Source: Glandiceps talaboti | Lineage: Eukaryota; Hemichordata; Enteropneusta; Spengelidae | Direction: 5' to 3' | Length of the DNA: 64,000 nt | NCBI RefSeq assembly: GCF_964340395.1 | Contig: NC_135558.1 | Span: 11,583,501-11,647,500, forward strand | Shown here: positions 45,119-58,571 of the stretch, piece after piece | Position numbering within the stretch: the first letter of the stretch is position 1 | How the letters are laid out: every line of letters begins with the position of its first letter | Notes under the pieces: model-generated | Database searches by the model: none | Told to the model about the DNA's origin: nothing | What the model saw: the letters and a program-made list of their open reading frames with translations, nothing else | Program-made: the position numbers and the translations under genes

Positions 45119-46564
45119 TAGTGTTATCTCATCAGTGATGTCAGAAGAAGGTTACATAGGATCATTCTTTGTAACAGGATCATCATTGTCAACAGATCTG
45201 CCAGACAACCGTTTTTCACACCTAAATTTTAATTTTAATTTTTTTTATTTTGATGATGCTGATGAGACATCAGCGCAAATTTGGGAATCGCTTCCAAAAA
45301 ATTTTTTGATTCTGAATAGAAATTTTCATCCCTAAATTATAATCGTCCTTCAAGATGGGCAAACATGTTCTACAAAAGTGGTATTCTCTGAAGACGTCCA
45401 TCTGTAATTCTGTCTGCCACGTTTCATTTCTAAAATAGCTTAAAGAGATCGGTTGTCCTTCTAAGAGGCAAATATTTATGGTTGCACATGTCAAAGACCT
45501 TGTATGTTAGCCTCCAACACTGCAGACATCTGTACTTGCTCGACATCAGACAAAAATGTCCACCTAAGAGACACAAAACAGCTGTTTTCCTACGTTTTCA
45601 AAACATGCCGAATGCATTCTTGATAGTGCCAGTGATGTTTCTATTCTCCATTGGGTTAGCTCACAGAATTGGATATCTGGCTTGAAAATGTCATTCACCA
45701 GAACTGTCAAGCCAGTACATGTATGTCAAATCAGATGGCCAAGTCTCTGGGTTTTCTTTGGGTAAAGTAGAATGTTTGAACTCAAATAATTGACACGAAT
45801 AATGTCTAATTATTGGTATTTTAACAATTTTCAGTGAATATATTGTTAGTTGTCTGATTGAAAAAATAATATTCCAGTTATGGCTAGTGGAGGTTTAAAT
45901 AATTATGTATTCTATAAATTTTGAACCATCAGTTTCTTATTAACAGAACTCAAACTGGTACTAAGCATCAACAATTTGATGACAACATTTTAGTTAAAAT
46001 GTCAAGTAAAAATGCCACTTATGTCATCAACTGTTCTAACAATGCAAAAAGACGATTTGTAATGTGATTGAAGGCATGCATCGACGTTAGCATTACACTA
46101 GAAATATAGTTTAATTGTGGTTTTAAGTTTGAGTAAAAAAGGCTTATAAACCCAAGCTTATGATACTTACGCACGTTAGCATGAATATAGCTGTAGATAT
46201 CTTTTATGAATATGATTCATCGCAAATTTGTACTTCGACTGACAGGTTCATTATTGTTTGCGCGCCATGCATGACTGTCGCTTGTGTAAGTGACAGGCAG
46301 AGTATAGCACACACAAAGACGAATCTGTCAGGCTAAGTGCATAGTTTGTTATAAGTTAAAACTATCGCTTCGTTTACAAGATAAATTATTACATTTTTTT
46401 TTATTTGCTGGTGTGTGAATGGATGGGTGAAGCCTGGTAGCAAATCTAATCATATCCATAAATAACACATTTGTAAGCTATATCTATTTAGAGCTGTCAG
46501 TTTGGTCAGCCTTCTGTCTACTCACATGACACGACTCCAGTTTAGAGAAAGTTGTAAATTCTTT

Positions 46565-46685
46565 ACACGTGATATTGGTATCGTGTTAACACAATGAAAA
46601 AGTTCTGAACAGGGTAGATGTTACATCTCTTTTAACACATTGAAGCAGTTCTGAACAGGGCAGATGATAAATCACTGTTACATTG
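46565..46685. repeat. About 57-bp tandem duplication (2 copies)
   Basis: AACACAATGAAAAAGTTCTG, AACAGGGTAGATG is followed by a second copy AACACATTGAAGCAGTTCTG, AACAGGGCAGATG. Confidence 0.75.
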
Positions 46686-47504
46686 GTATATGCTGATAGT
46701 GTACGAGTGGCAAATAGAACTTTCTCATTAGTTATCTGAAGTTAAGAAAAAACGTGAATGTGTGGAGGCCGGTGGCCTTCCAGAAAAGATATCTAATTCT
46801 ACTTGTAGGGCTCGAGTTTAAGACAATTTTCAATCCCTGTATTCTCATCTCTTCCAAGTATATCTTGTCTGTTTGCTATAATTTGTTAATATTATCAGAA
46901 GTAGTTAAGTATGTCCAAATAAACACGCACTTTGTTAATAGGAGTGTATATTCTGTGATTGTACCATGCATGTAAGACTTGATATAAACAGATGGCCGAG
47001 TGTTTATTGATGAATTTGGTGTAACATTCAGTGATTATCAAAGGTAAATGAATTTCTGCTATGTCAAATATGTCCGCTATCGCAATGCTGGGAACGAGTT
47101 CCTGTACGGATGATATGTTTGTATCTATATGACTAAGTATTAAATATGAAGTGAAATGCCAGATTGAAAATACTACTGCAACCACATCGTTACATTGTGA
47201 CACTCAAACCGCATAGCTACATTGTGACAAAGTGAAATCAACACTATGGGATTTCCTCTGCCAACCCTGTCATTTGTTTACACCATTGTACACGTCACTT
47301 GCACTCCAATAACCTTAGTCATATATAGTGCTTGACCACATTTGACCTTTGACATGGATAACCTCATTAGCATAGCTAATGGCCTGTGACAAGCAACACA
47401 ACACACCCATCTTTAACAAAGTTTGACTCTACCACAAAACATGCAAAAACAACATTCTATAGTTTGTTGTTATTGCACAGAGCAAACACACAAATTTAGT
47501 TTTT

Positions 47505-47890
47505 TTTCATGATCTACAAATGTCATCTTTATGAATCAACAACTGCAAATTTTGTCTTTCAGGATCAAACAAACTTAAACAGAAAATTGGACTGACTATG
47601 TATAGAGAAATTGCTACATGAAATAGTTCAGAATTTTCGCATCCATATAAAATTCTTTTGGATTGTGAAATGAAAGGGTTGTAGGATTTACAATTTATCT
47701 TGTGAGCTACAAATTTTATCTTCACGAATCAAACAAATTTGACGACAAAACTTTAGTAGAATTGTGGCTTGATTATGCAAAGAGGACATTCAGGTCTTAC
47801 TACCCGAAACCACTGAGTACTCACAAAGTTTCACATCCATATAATATTCTTTTTTTTTGATCATAAGATGAAAGGGTCGTACAAAATAAA
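47505..47890. repeat. About 195-bp diverged tandem duplication
   Basis: CTACAAATGTCATCTTTATG, AATCAA opens copy 1 and CTACAAATTTTATCTTCACG, AATCAA opens copy 2. Each ends with CACATCCATATAA..ATTCTTTT and GATGAAAGGGTCGTA-type sequence. Confidence 0.75.
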
Positions 47891-49097
47891 AGAAATCAGA
47901 GCTGTTGGCATCTAGGCTAGGTTCAAAAAGGTCATGGAAAAAATTGACAATACGTCCATTGTGACTTTTAAAGGTGGGACCTAGTGCTATTCATACATTT
48001 TACACTTTAGCTGTCAACAACTCTTGAGAATCTAACTTCCTTCTTAATACATGCATGTACGTTTTGATGGTTAATACTCTGAAATGCACTATTTTTTTTC
48101 ATCTTTAAACTCACTGCCAATACAAAACAATCATATAACATGTATTTTTATATGCATGGCTACTGAATCGTTGCATATAAATGTGCGGAAATTGTTGACT
48201 TTCGGATTCTTTTTAGCTATAAAATTCATAAAAATAAACGAAATAATAACTTTTTACATATATGGCAGCAAAATTTTCATATAACTAAGGAACACTGGAA
48301 TTTAAACTTTATCAGGAAATTTTCAAATGTTAACTCGGTGCAAATTTTCAACATTTCTGGTCAGACTCTGAGACAGAGCAGAGGTTAGCACATGTAAATG
48401 TTAAATGTTGACAGCCAAGTTAATATTTCTAGATTCTCAGAATATTTGTTTTAATTTACCACTTCAGTGGGATGGCTTGTATGAATCATTGCTTCCTATA
48501 GTCACATTAAAATCAAATTGTATTCCTCTCAATATTCCAAAGAGAGTTAACAGAATTCCAGCAATCTGGTTCTACCATGTACGGAAGAAGAGAGACACCG
48601 AATCACATTTAGAATCAGAGGGTTGAAACTACACGATTGACTCTGTCTCTAAGACTCCAGATTAAATAGAAATCAATTACTAATGTTCTTCTAAATCCTT
48701 GTATGGTTATGAATGGTCGGTTGTGAAAACAGTAGACAGACTGCTAGGTCAGGCTGTTTATACATTGACAGCATTGCAATGGGACACTGAATACCATCAA
48801 CAGATTGAGAAACATTGATATGTTAACAAGTTGAAAAGCAGCTGTGAACGTCTGCTGCCAGACGAATAAACGATATCTTCATATAATAACTACCATTTTG
48901 CCTTATCTACTTCTCAAAACACTCCAGTAAAGTGACAGTATTTAGATTATGCCTTAAAGGGAGGTGAGTATGTATTTCCAAAAAAGGATTTAACATTTAA
49001 AAGTAAGGATGACCTGAACATATCGTCATGGTAACACACAATAGGCTCAGTTCCCCCAAGGTTCGTACATCTGGAACTCTTATTGGTAGAGTTTTAC

Positions 49098-49157
49098 CTC
49101 CAGTCGTACACTTAATGGCTTCTTTTTCATTGATATAAACAACTTTAAAATCACTAT
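49098..49157 (-). CDS. LIM protein gene, candidate 60-nt acidic phase-1 exon
   Basis: After the acceptor CAATGTTGACACAG, 60 nt encode D-SDFKVVYINEKEAIKCTTG plus one base, ending at GGAG|GTAAAA. Phases (1 in, 1 out) match the other linker exons. The pattern of a short hydrophobic-acidic segment (FKVVYINE) resembles EFEVYIVED of the 42-kb exon. Supported by splice phase and composition only. Confidence 0.45.
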
Positions 49158-50486
49158 CTGTGTCAACATTGAAAGTGTTGATAAAAGTAGTCGTGGTCAA
49201 TTCATTATATACACATTACTTGGAAAGTAAACTTGGCAGCATTATTTGACTTAAAGTTTATAGTTTATAAAAGCATGCAGAGACAAAATAAACCAGTGTT
49301 TCCCATATTTGATAGTGTGTATAAAACATCAAAATTCATTAGCGACCCCCCTGAAGTGTGTCCTCTCTGCAATGTGCTAACGCAATCATTATTTCATACA
49401 ATGGTTTTTCACTTAGCCAACATCAATACCAATTATAATCCAAGCATTATTAACTCAAGTCTTGCATATTGTATTATTTACAGATGACTTCTGTCATTGA
49501 ACCTTCCACCCCCATTCTTCCTAATATTTGGTATGACCTCATTATATTTCAAGGTGGGTCAGTCTAAATAACTGGGTGTGTGGGGGTGGAAAGGATATAT
49601 CTGACATACAACCCTGACTAACAGAAAGGATGAAAGTATCAGATTTTCAACACTTCCTGTGTTGTTAAAATTTTATAGTGTTTAACCATATGGTGGATAT
49701 TATTGTAGCAAAAAAATTCTGGCAGTTTACAGGGTTACCCATAAAAAAAACGACGTGTAGACGTGTGAATGAGAACAAAGCATTGAGTGTTGCTGTGTGA
49801 GTGAATGCATGGATGAAATCAGTGAATAAGTGGATTGCCTGTCAGATTAAATATTCATTGAGAGTAAAATGACGTAATGGCCAGACGCACACATTACTCA
49901 CCCCCTTCACATATGAGTAAGTGCAATGAATCAACTCTACTACAAATAGCACACGAGGTCATTAAAACACTCCTTTTTGGATGCTTTAAACTAATGAAAA
50001 CAGCTAGGAGTATTTACATAACATAATTTTGACATGCATACTAGAATTTATCAATTCTTTTGTCTTTCCGGGAAAATTCTGCCACTCCCCACTCTAGCTC
50101 TATCTTCAGTCCAAATCACTGTGTCAATAAAAATTCGGAACAAAAGGATGCAATGCACGGATGACGACGAGTGGAGACAAAATAAATAGCATGTAGAGAG
50201 TTTTTAAGTATGTGTAGATGATATAAAAGCAAGAGAAGAGTTACAGATTAATGAATAGATAACGTTCTCAATGTTGTATCATGAACAATAGAAATGGGAT
50301 TTCCCCCAAATCTGTTGGGATGAGTTTTTTTTTTAGAACCAGATGCTACTGAACCGTGGAACATGGACATGCCAATTTTGAGACGAAGACGATGAATGGA
50401 ATTGGAGCGATGACAGATGCACTGGGGTGGAGAAATGAAACAAGTGCAGCTAGCAGTACAGTAGGTGTGGAAGAGAGCTGACTTAC

Positions 50487-50534
50487 CCATGGCCTGAAGT
50501 ATGGTCTAGGCTTTGATCCGAGTGAGAACTTAAA
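50487..50534 (-). CDS. Possible 48-nt cassette exon in the LIM protein gene
   Basis: A segment between a TGTGTGTTTTCAG acceptor and a strong GG|GTAAGT donor. It is 48 nt (16 codons). In phase 1 it would start Val-stop, so it cannot follow the LIM exon directly in frame. Phases 0 (FKFSLGSKPRPYFRPW) and 2 (LSSHSDQSLDHTSGHG) are open. Either another exon changes the phase, or it is a poison or decoy exon. Confidence 0.3.
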
Positions 50535-50997
50535 CTGAAAACACACACAAGACAGCTACAGATTCAAAACTGAGAAAGTTGTTGAAAAGTGACGTGAAGT
50601 GATACACCAAGTTGCTGACTTGACAAGAGCAGCCAATGCAATGAGACAATTTCTACACAGTACAGTCTTACAAGTGATATAGCTGTGACCCTATGGCCCA
50701 CACAGAAAAAAAGACACCAGACTCAGAGCAGAATGAGTAATGCATGCAGCATAGCTGTTCCACCAATGTACCGCCACCCCCTATGATGCAGTCAACAGAT
50801 CCTGTCATCGAGTAATGCATTCACCAAACTTGAAACCCACATGGTTGAAGCGCCCTCAACATCGTGCACACCTAAAATATCATTGGCGATTGAGGAATAC
50901 TTCCTGAACAGCCACTTCAAAAGAATTCATTTCCTTCCTGCTATCATACATAGACACACATAAACAAAACACATTCATATACATTGATGTATGCCCA

Positions 50998-51659
<662 letters not shown>

Positions 51660-51954
51660 TTATCATGGTTGAGGGCGCCATACAAACAACAGTACAGTTC
51701 ACCTGAAGAATACCCAGGGGACTTATGTTTGAATAAAATTAACATAGACCAAGATCAACTTATTCCCACATCATCCCCATGAGCCTTCAACAATGTGTGT
51801 GCAGCATCACAGCAGAAAGTCATGGGCGTTGCTAAGATACTGTGGGTCCCCAAACACAGACTGTTTCCCTTAGACTCCATCCTCTGAGAAACAGCGTATG
51901 TTGAGAAATCAAATGATTATTTTCTGATGTGTCAAGGTGACAAAATTCTCGAAT

Positions 51955-52250
51955 AATCGAGTCTTTGGTTTACTAAGATAGATGCACACTAAATCTATTG
52001 TTCTTCAATGTGGTACATTACACAAGTGGGTGATAGCGGTTCCTCTGTTGTGTGATTCTAATCACCCTGTGATCAAGATAGTGTAAACATTGGAAGTCCC
52101 AAAACACAACACTGCAAGTTTATGAAACTTGAACTCCCTACTGAGACAATAATTCAATGACAGTGCATTCAATAGCTTACCACTGTAGTATCAACATATT
52201 GCGACAATAGTTTTAGTTTGTGTCTATCTTAGTAAACCAAAGGCTTGATT
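51955..52250. mobile_element. 296-bp MITE with about 45-bp inverted ends
   Basis: Left end AATCGAGTCTTTGGTTTACT AAGATAGATGCACACTAAAT and the reverse complement of the right end (AATCAAGCCTTTGGTTTACT AAGATAGACACAAACTAAAA) match closely. The interior does not pair. It lies in the intron between the two LIM exons of the EPLIN-like gene. Confidence 0.75.
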
Positions 52251-52447
52251 ACCTGGGTAATATTCCTCGTAAGTAATTTGAACTTTTGGTCGTGTACCAA
52301 GAATTATTTATTACTATTTCTTAACTGTTGAATGTACTTTAAGGACACAATACATGTATTTCGATATTAATCAAAATGTAAAGACCAACAAGGTACTAGG
52401 TACAGCCTGTAGCCCTTTAAACTCAAAATTTGTACAACTTGATATAC

Positions 52448-52572
52448 CTTAGTGTTGTCTTGCATACTGAGCACTTGAAGCAAATCTTGTGAAAGATTAA
52501 TCTATCGGCAGCCAGTTTTTCCATTGGGTAGACACGCTTACCACAGGTATGGCAGTTATTTTCATTAGATGG
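52448..52572 (-). CDS. LIMA1: LIM domain, first half, EPLIN type
   Basis: This 125-nt exon (phase 0 in, phase 2 out) encodes PSNENNCHTCGKRVYPMEKL, AADRLIFHKICFKCSVCKTTL. With the next exon it gives a perfect LIM consensus: C-x2-C-x17-H-x2-C-x2-C-x2-C-x17-C-x2-H, all eight ligands present. C-x-x-C-x-x-x-V-Y-P-M-E closely matches EPLIN (CQKTVYPMERLLA). LIM domains bind proteins such as actin regulators rather than DNA. Confidence 0.93.
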
Positions 52573-52689
52573 CTGCAAAATAAACAATCAAATCATATTA
52601 ACTGAAAAGTGAAATGTTGAAATTTTGTAAACTTTGAATAGTGTGTATGTAATATAAACCCTTGATAGGTCAGCAGTATGCCCCAAAAG

Positions 52690-52800
52690 TTGATTGACGA
52701 CATCAGCACAGAATTTTTTTTATGATGTATCAAATTTGTTCTTCTATTCCTTACTATCATGTAGTGACCAGTGTGTCCACTCAGCTGAATTGACATATGA
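52690..52800. mobile_element. Family-1 MITE fragment
   Basis: GATGTATCAAATTTGTTCTT, CTATTCCTTACTATCATGTA and GTGACCAGTGTGTCCACTCA follow the family order but only one end is clear. It lies in the intron just before the first LIM exon. Confidence 0.45.
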
Positions 52801-53213
52801 ATTGACATATGACTCACTTAGGGATGATCGCATGTCACACAAGCTTAATATGTGAACTTCCTTCATTTAGGGGGGATCGGGTCAAGCATCACTGTGACTG
52901 CTGAATTTCATTTTTGCACTTCTAACCAAATTTCGCAAAAACATTTTCACTCCTTCAATGATAACAGCTTTTGTATTTACTACTGAGATGTTGATAAGTT
53001 GATTAAAAAAATTTACTTCTAATGTGAGATATGGTGCTGGATTTCTTGTAGTATTTTAACATGTTTACAATTATGGTCTTACATAACATTGATCGTCGTG
53101 GGGTGACTGCTCCAGTTTTCATCATGGTTTACATCATATATAAATGTTTGATGTCGCACTTGTGAATGTTCTTTAAGGGAGAGGGTGTTCCGACTTAACG
53201 AACAAAGTTCATT

Positions 53214-53463
53214 TGTTGAGCTTGTGCAACATTGTCTCTTTACACACAGCAGTTCTTGTGATGTACCAAAATGTAATATTCTGCTATTCCTTACTATGTG
53301 GTGACCAATTTGCTGTGTCACTGATGCATAGCAATATCAAGTTAAACACCAAATTCAGGTGTTCCCCTATTCCTTGCGATGTGGTAACTCACAAGTAATC
53401 CCAATTTTGATCATTCTGACCCACAACAAAAGATATTGTCTTAAATCTATAGAGGGCGCACTG
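53214..53463. mobile_element. Family-1 MITE copy with internal duplication
   Basis: Two core blocks (TCTTGTGATGTACCAAAATG near 53,253 and ACACCAAATTCAGGTGTTCC near 53,346) are each followed by CTATTCCTTRCGATGTGGT-like sequence, and the right end is ATAGAGGGCGCACTG. The left end is unclear. Confidence 0.55.
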
Positions 53464-53639
53464 CAGTTGAGTTGTTGGTGTGGTGATCATTTGCTTTGAG
53501 GAAAAATGAGATTGCACTTTATTGTGGTCAACTATCTAAATCATCTCAAATGGTTCCTGTCTTTTGAACTTCTAATGGTGCAGATTTAATTCATTTTGAA
53601 AATATTTGTCATTGAGGAGCTTCTTCTGTAACATTTCTG

Positions 53640-53985
53640 TAGATTAACCAATCATAATAGGGCTACTTTGTTGAAGTGGACTATGTCATGTATACTCAGA
53701 AAGTAACCAATCATAATAGGGCTACTTTGTTGAAATGGGCTATGTCAGAAAGTAACCAATCATAATAGGGCTACTTTGGCATGTCATGCATACTCAGAGA
53801 GTAACCAATCATATTATGACTACTTCAGGGAAGTGGACTTTATCATGCATACACATATCCACCAATCACAATAAGGGTACTTTGGTTAAGTAGACTATGT
53901 CATGCATAAATAAACCAATCATAATATGGCTACTTGAATGAAATAGACATGTCATGCATCACCCATCAACCAATCACAGTACAGC
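53640..53985. repeat. About 50-60 bp minisatellite, about 6 copies
   Basis: The unit AACCAATCATAATAGGGCTA, CTTTGTTGAAGTGGACTATG, TCATGCATACTCAGAAAGT recurs with indels. It lies within the intron just before the 54,039 exon. Confidence 0.92.
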
Positions 53986-54038
53986 TAACTTCACTAAAGT
54001 TGTCTACATTCTTGCATACATTAAATTACTTCTCTTAC

Positions 54039-54274
54039 CTTTTCTTGTTGCATGGGCATCGTCTTTTTCACATCTCGTTTACGATAGTTGGGTAGTATCG
54101 GTTTCTTCTGTGAAGCATCTTGATTTTGATTAAACTTAGCAAATCTGCTAGTATCGAGTCTCTTACTAGCCTTTGCTTTGTTGCCAGTCTCATTGTTCTC
54201 ATCACTTGGCTTCTCAAACTTGGAGAACTTAGAACCAGATAATTTCTTACCACCGGCAGTAGGTTTGGCTGTAT
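54039..54274 (-). CDS. LIMA1: LIM protein gene, basic/Ser-rich exon preceding the LIM domain
   Basis: This 236-nt exon (acceptor CGTTTTACTTTTAG, donor AAG|GTAAGA; phase 1 in, phase 0 out) encodes D-TAKPTAGGKKLSGSKFSKFE, a KASKRLDTSRFAKFNQNQ segment and KPILPNYRKRDVKKTMPMQQ. Two FxKF-type motifs (SKFSKFEK and SRFAKFNQ) look like a short internal repeat. Phase 0 at the end matches the start of the LIM exon at 52,572. In EPLIN the region before LIM is likewise basic and Ser-rich. Confidence 0.8.
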
Positions 54275-54518
54275 CTAAAAGTAAAACGTACATTTCCAAA
54301 ATTAGTGTCCATGGAAAATGCGATGAAGAGATGTTCTGAAGTGGCCGCTGCAAGCGCATGACCACGCTATTAAGATGGCCACTATTATAGGTTTGCCTAT
54401 GTACAGGTAATGAGTTATAACTGCCCTTTATCTTTCAACTACTGTGAACATATTTATTTTGGTGCACAAAAATTTGGCAGAAAGATCATCTTTTCAATTT
54501 GGTTACATTGCATTTAGG

Positions 54519-54610
54519 CTGTAAGGTACGTTGTTATTCCACCCTCACCGGCCTCCTCAGTAGGGGGTTGACCGATGTGTGAGGGCGCCCCATCACGGCA
54601 TACCTTACAG
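54519..54610. mobile_element. Family-2 hairpin repeat (copy 2), 92 bp
   Basis: Perfect 10-bp terminal inverted repeat CTGTAAGGTA / TACCTTACAG. The interior CCACCCTCACCGGCC and TTGACCGATGTGTGAGGGCG matches copy 1 at 26.3 kb. It looks like a tiny palindromic MITE; no coding capacity. Confidence 0.7.
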
Positions 54611-55209
54611 ACTACAATGTATTTTTTCGGATGAAAAATTTGTTCACTTTGTGTACTTAAAACCACATCACTTTTGTGAGTAGACGATGTGCTCATTTGA
54701 AATAAATATGCCTCTGGTTAATTCAGAATTTGAAGTGATTCCATTTTAACACTGGTTTACTTTTTGGGCAAATACAAATAAGCTAAAATTAGTGAAACGC
54801 CAAAATAGATATGTTCACGGGCTACACGGTTGGATAAGTTAGCAAACAGCGTATTTCCTACTTTAGTAGTCTACAGCAATATATAGTGAGAGAACATTTT
54901 ATTTTAATTCTAAATAAAACTTTCACACTTTAACCACTTTGTTCAAAATTTACATTTTATCAATCATTTATTTTCATATTTTAAATTTTATTGCATAATT
55001 TACTATATTCTTACTTTTTAAAACTATACGCATTTTTCAATGTTACCACTCGTTTATCACTAAATTAAGTAGTCTTTATAAAATATATTTATATTTATAT
55101 TATTAATTTTACTTTGTCAATTTGTTGCACAAAATTTGTTCTTGTCGCCATTTTGTACATTGTAGTATGCTATATGCTTGTAATGTAACAGTACTCCTGG
55201 TAGGGCGTT

Positions 55210-55870
55210 ATGGAGATTCATAGCAAGCGGACATTTGCATGCCATGGTATGGCAATCTGCAAGCCAATCTGTCACAGCATTTTGCAAGCCTACATTACTA
55301 CGGCAAATTCATCTGCACATGCATGTACATGTGTATGCCCACTATGGTACAGCACATGCATATGCCCATCATGTATGCACGGTATAGCACAGCAAGATCA
55401 TGTATACCCACCAGAAAACAAACCACCGCAGACTGTATGCACATGAGTATAGCAAAGTAATCAATACGGCCATCGATATACCACAATAATATTGGCATAA
55501 CAAGGCTATCTGTGAGCTCACTTGTATGATTTTGCAAGTGGAAGGCAATCTGTTGAGGCATTCTATGTCAAATGGTCCAATGGATGCAGTAATCTGTGAT
55601 CCATTTACGTGAAAAAATTCTACCCATGTGTACATGTATGTCAAGGCATTCTGTATACCACATTTGCATCTGTATATCAAGGCATTCTGCATTCCTATCT
55701 CATAACAATCTGGATGTCACAGCATTCTGCACACCTATCTGTATGGCACTCAGTGCATAGACCAGGTGTACTTCACAAGGCAAGACACAGACCTGGTGTG
55801 CTGGTGTGCTCATCCAGACAAACACTGACCAGGTGTACTTGTCCAGACAAACCACAACCAAGTGTACATA
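55210..55870. repeat. Irregular tandem repeat (GGCATTCTGCATACC; ACCAGGTGTACTTGTCCAGA)
   Basis: Loose repeats of CATTCTGCACACCTATCTGT-type sequence blend into ACCAGGTGTACTTGTCCAGA units near 55,760-55,870. Several 80-120 codon open frames across it on both strands are artefacts. Confidence 0.7.
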
Positions 55871-57066
55871 TACTTATCTTAATACCAGATCTTGTCAACA
55901 CAAGGTATGTGAAATACTGTACTGTACTGTACTGTACTGCACTATTCTTTTTGTCACTTAGCTGGTCAACTTAACACACAGCAATAGATAATTTGAGATA
56001 ATTTCCTTCCCATAAGAAACATACGACATTTGGTAATACTACAGTAAAATATTTAATACTACAAACTATGTTTGGGTGAAATATAGATATATAGCCCTCC
56101 AATTCAAAGCATTATTGAACAGAAAGGGATATTACACGAGAGTTGCATATCCATACAGTTACTTCATTGTATAGAAGACAAAATGACCGATGTTACTCAC
56201 TCACTGTATTTTACATGTATTGTACATGCATTACAAAGGGCCTACAATTCTAGGGTCCAGTGGGAATGCATAGCAATTCACATGTCTTGTTGTGTGACGT
56301 TCTATAGCGTTCACACCAGTCTCAATAGAATTTTATACTAGATTAGACACAACATTGTACGTTAAACCATATTGTACTCTGTTGGTTTACAGCTTTTTTG
56401 CAAAAATAAAGAATGAAATGTTGTAATAGAATAGTACCAAACCAACCAGCAGACAAAAAGTAACATGGATACACCAAGTTATCACGTAATTTTGAGCACC
56501 TTCTCCATAAAATGTGAGAGAATCACATTCCAAAATTCTTCTTTTGATGTGAAAGTGGTACCAAAGCATGAGAATAAATGTTCACAGACGCAGTCTCTGT
56601 AGTCAAATTTGGGATTTGCCTCGAAAAATTTATTTTTTTGACTTCCATGAGTAGGAATTTTTACCTGAACAACGGAAAGTACCAAGGGGCACCACACTTC
56701 TCTTGTAATTTCAACAACTCTTTTGATATAATGAAAATCCAATGCGAAAACAGTATTAAAACTGCCACCAGACCCCTTTTCTTGATCTCTAACCAGCAAC
56801 TACAAAGGGTGCTACCAGTGTCTGAACCCTCTTTTGGAAAAAATTCTGGGGAGAACACAGTACAAAATCTTTAAGGAACATGCCAAAAGGGGCATCAGAA
56901 AATACTACTTCATCAACAGATCACTCAACCTTTAGAATAGACTTCCTGTAAACATTGTTACCAAGACAACCAACCAAACATTTGAACAAAGACTTCACAC
57001 TTGTTGGGAAGAACAGTACATCAAGTACAATCCTGAAGTTGATAATTTATACTAGGATTATAATTC

Positions 57067-57627
57067 AGGGCTCAAAAATAACTTTTTTTTGTGATAGTGG
57101 GTTACCAATTTCAGAGAGTGGTAGCCCAAGGATGGTGACCAGTAGTCCCATATTCCTGAACTGAGGACAGAGTTACTCTGTTGTAAATATATGTGTTATT
57201 AGAATACTTTCACGTCCATACATGTAAACCTTCTATCCTTTAATGTAAATCACTGCACAATCAATGGTACATTGTATAGCCTGCTGAATGGGCTACCAGC
57301 TGTGAATTAGTATGGTAGCCCAATGACAAGAATAGGGAACTTGCATACTCGCCATGTTGAATGTTGCATTGTGGGAAATGTGATAATAAATACGACATCA
57401 ATTAGTATTGTAAACAGTGTTGATACATTTTTTTGTAACCACAAATAATCAATTCATAGTTGCCCTGACAATTGTGGGAGGTTAATTTTATCAGTAGCTC
57501 CAGATTAGGTATTACGATAACCACAGATAATCCCATAGTCCTTTGCGTCTGAGCATGCTCATTCTGGATTGCAAGTTCCCTATTGGCAGTCTGTGGACAT
57601 GGGACTACCATTAATTTACAGCCCTGT
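57067..57627. mobile_element. hAT-like nonautonomous element (about 560 bp), tentative
   Basis: Left end CAGGGCTCAAAAATAACTTT resembles common hAT termini; the right end reads TTAATTTACAGCCCTG. A nested inverted pair AATAGGGAACTTGCA / TTGCAAGTTCCCTATTGG lies inside. No clear target duplication. Confidence 0.45.
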
Positions 57628-58571
57628 ATTATTAGATATGGATTATTGTGTGTTTGTATGTACCCAACCTGGAATTATTGGGGTCTGGCCCAGGAGAGAA
57701 TACCTCAGAATGGAAGTACATGTATGCAACTATGTAACTATGTAACAAAAAACTCAATATTGGCAATATACACACTGTCAATGGTTTTCCTGACAACTAT
57801 TTTTTACTGTAAATACAACACAATGAAGATGACAAATGACAGATGTCATCATAATTTCCTGTTTGTCCATTATAATAAATTTCTCATTATTGACACCAGT
57901 CTTGTTTGCTTGGTATTTCTCTTATTCCAATAATACCATCAACTGGCTGACTGATTCTACACAAGAAGAATTGAAATACAGAAATATTTAATGTGTATTC
58001 TTTTATATTTTACAGCATAATTTAGTCATATTTTGACAATGAGACAAAGTTATTGCTATGAATTATTGATAAAATTCTTCCATTGTCAATATTTACTTGT
58101 TTAAATCAGTTTCAATGAGTGTGGTCTTTTCATAGTATCGAACGTAGTACATGTACATAGATAGTATTGTTATGAATAGAGCTGACAATGCCTACATCAT
58201 CCACACCTTCATTTCGCACATTGGGCAGACTATAGTATCAGAGCACCATGTACAACTGTAATTTTACAGTCTGGCAAGTACATGTATACACACAATATCA
58301 AATAAAATTAAAATATCAAAAAATATTGACTATAGAAGTTGACTACAGTTGTACAACAATTGTTGACCGTGATTATTTCACACTATTTTGTTATCTGATA
58401 TTCTACTCCAGCTGATATATCATGTGGAACAGAGCAGTTTCTTCGGTGATGGTGTTTGTTGTCAAAATCAACAAAGTCGGAACAGACAGACTGATTGCTA
58501 TCAATAGTGAACAGCTGTACAGATGCTTATCTAAGATTATACTGTATATTTGGATCTATTTATTTTAGATT

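Larger units (their letters stand above)
44150..49090. other. LIM gene intron; no exon confidently seen
   Basis: Apart from listed repeats, several short frames were examined (45.3, 45.5, 47.0, 48.4 kb); none combine splice sites, phase and recognisable sequence. Small symmetric phase-1 exons could be missed. Confidence 0.5.

Noticed and set aside
46895-47203. Minus-strand segment ATACAAACATATCATCC.. as another phase-1 linker exon
   Set aside because: An acceptor-like CATATAG exists but no in-phase donor, and composition is not acidic like the other linker exons.
48405-48626. Plus-strand frame ...WDGLYESLLPIVTLKSN... with an acceptor-like CACTTCAG
   Set aside because: The donor is weak, no homologue is recognised, and it lies antisense within the LIM gene.
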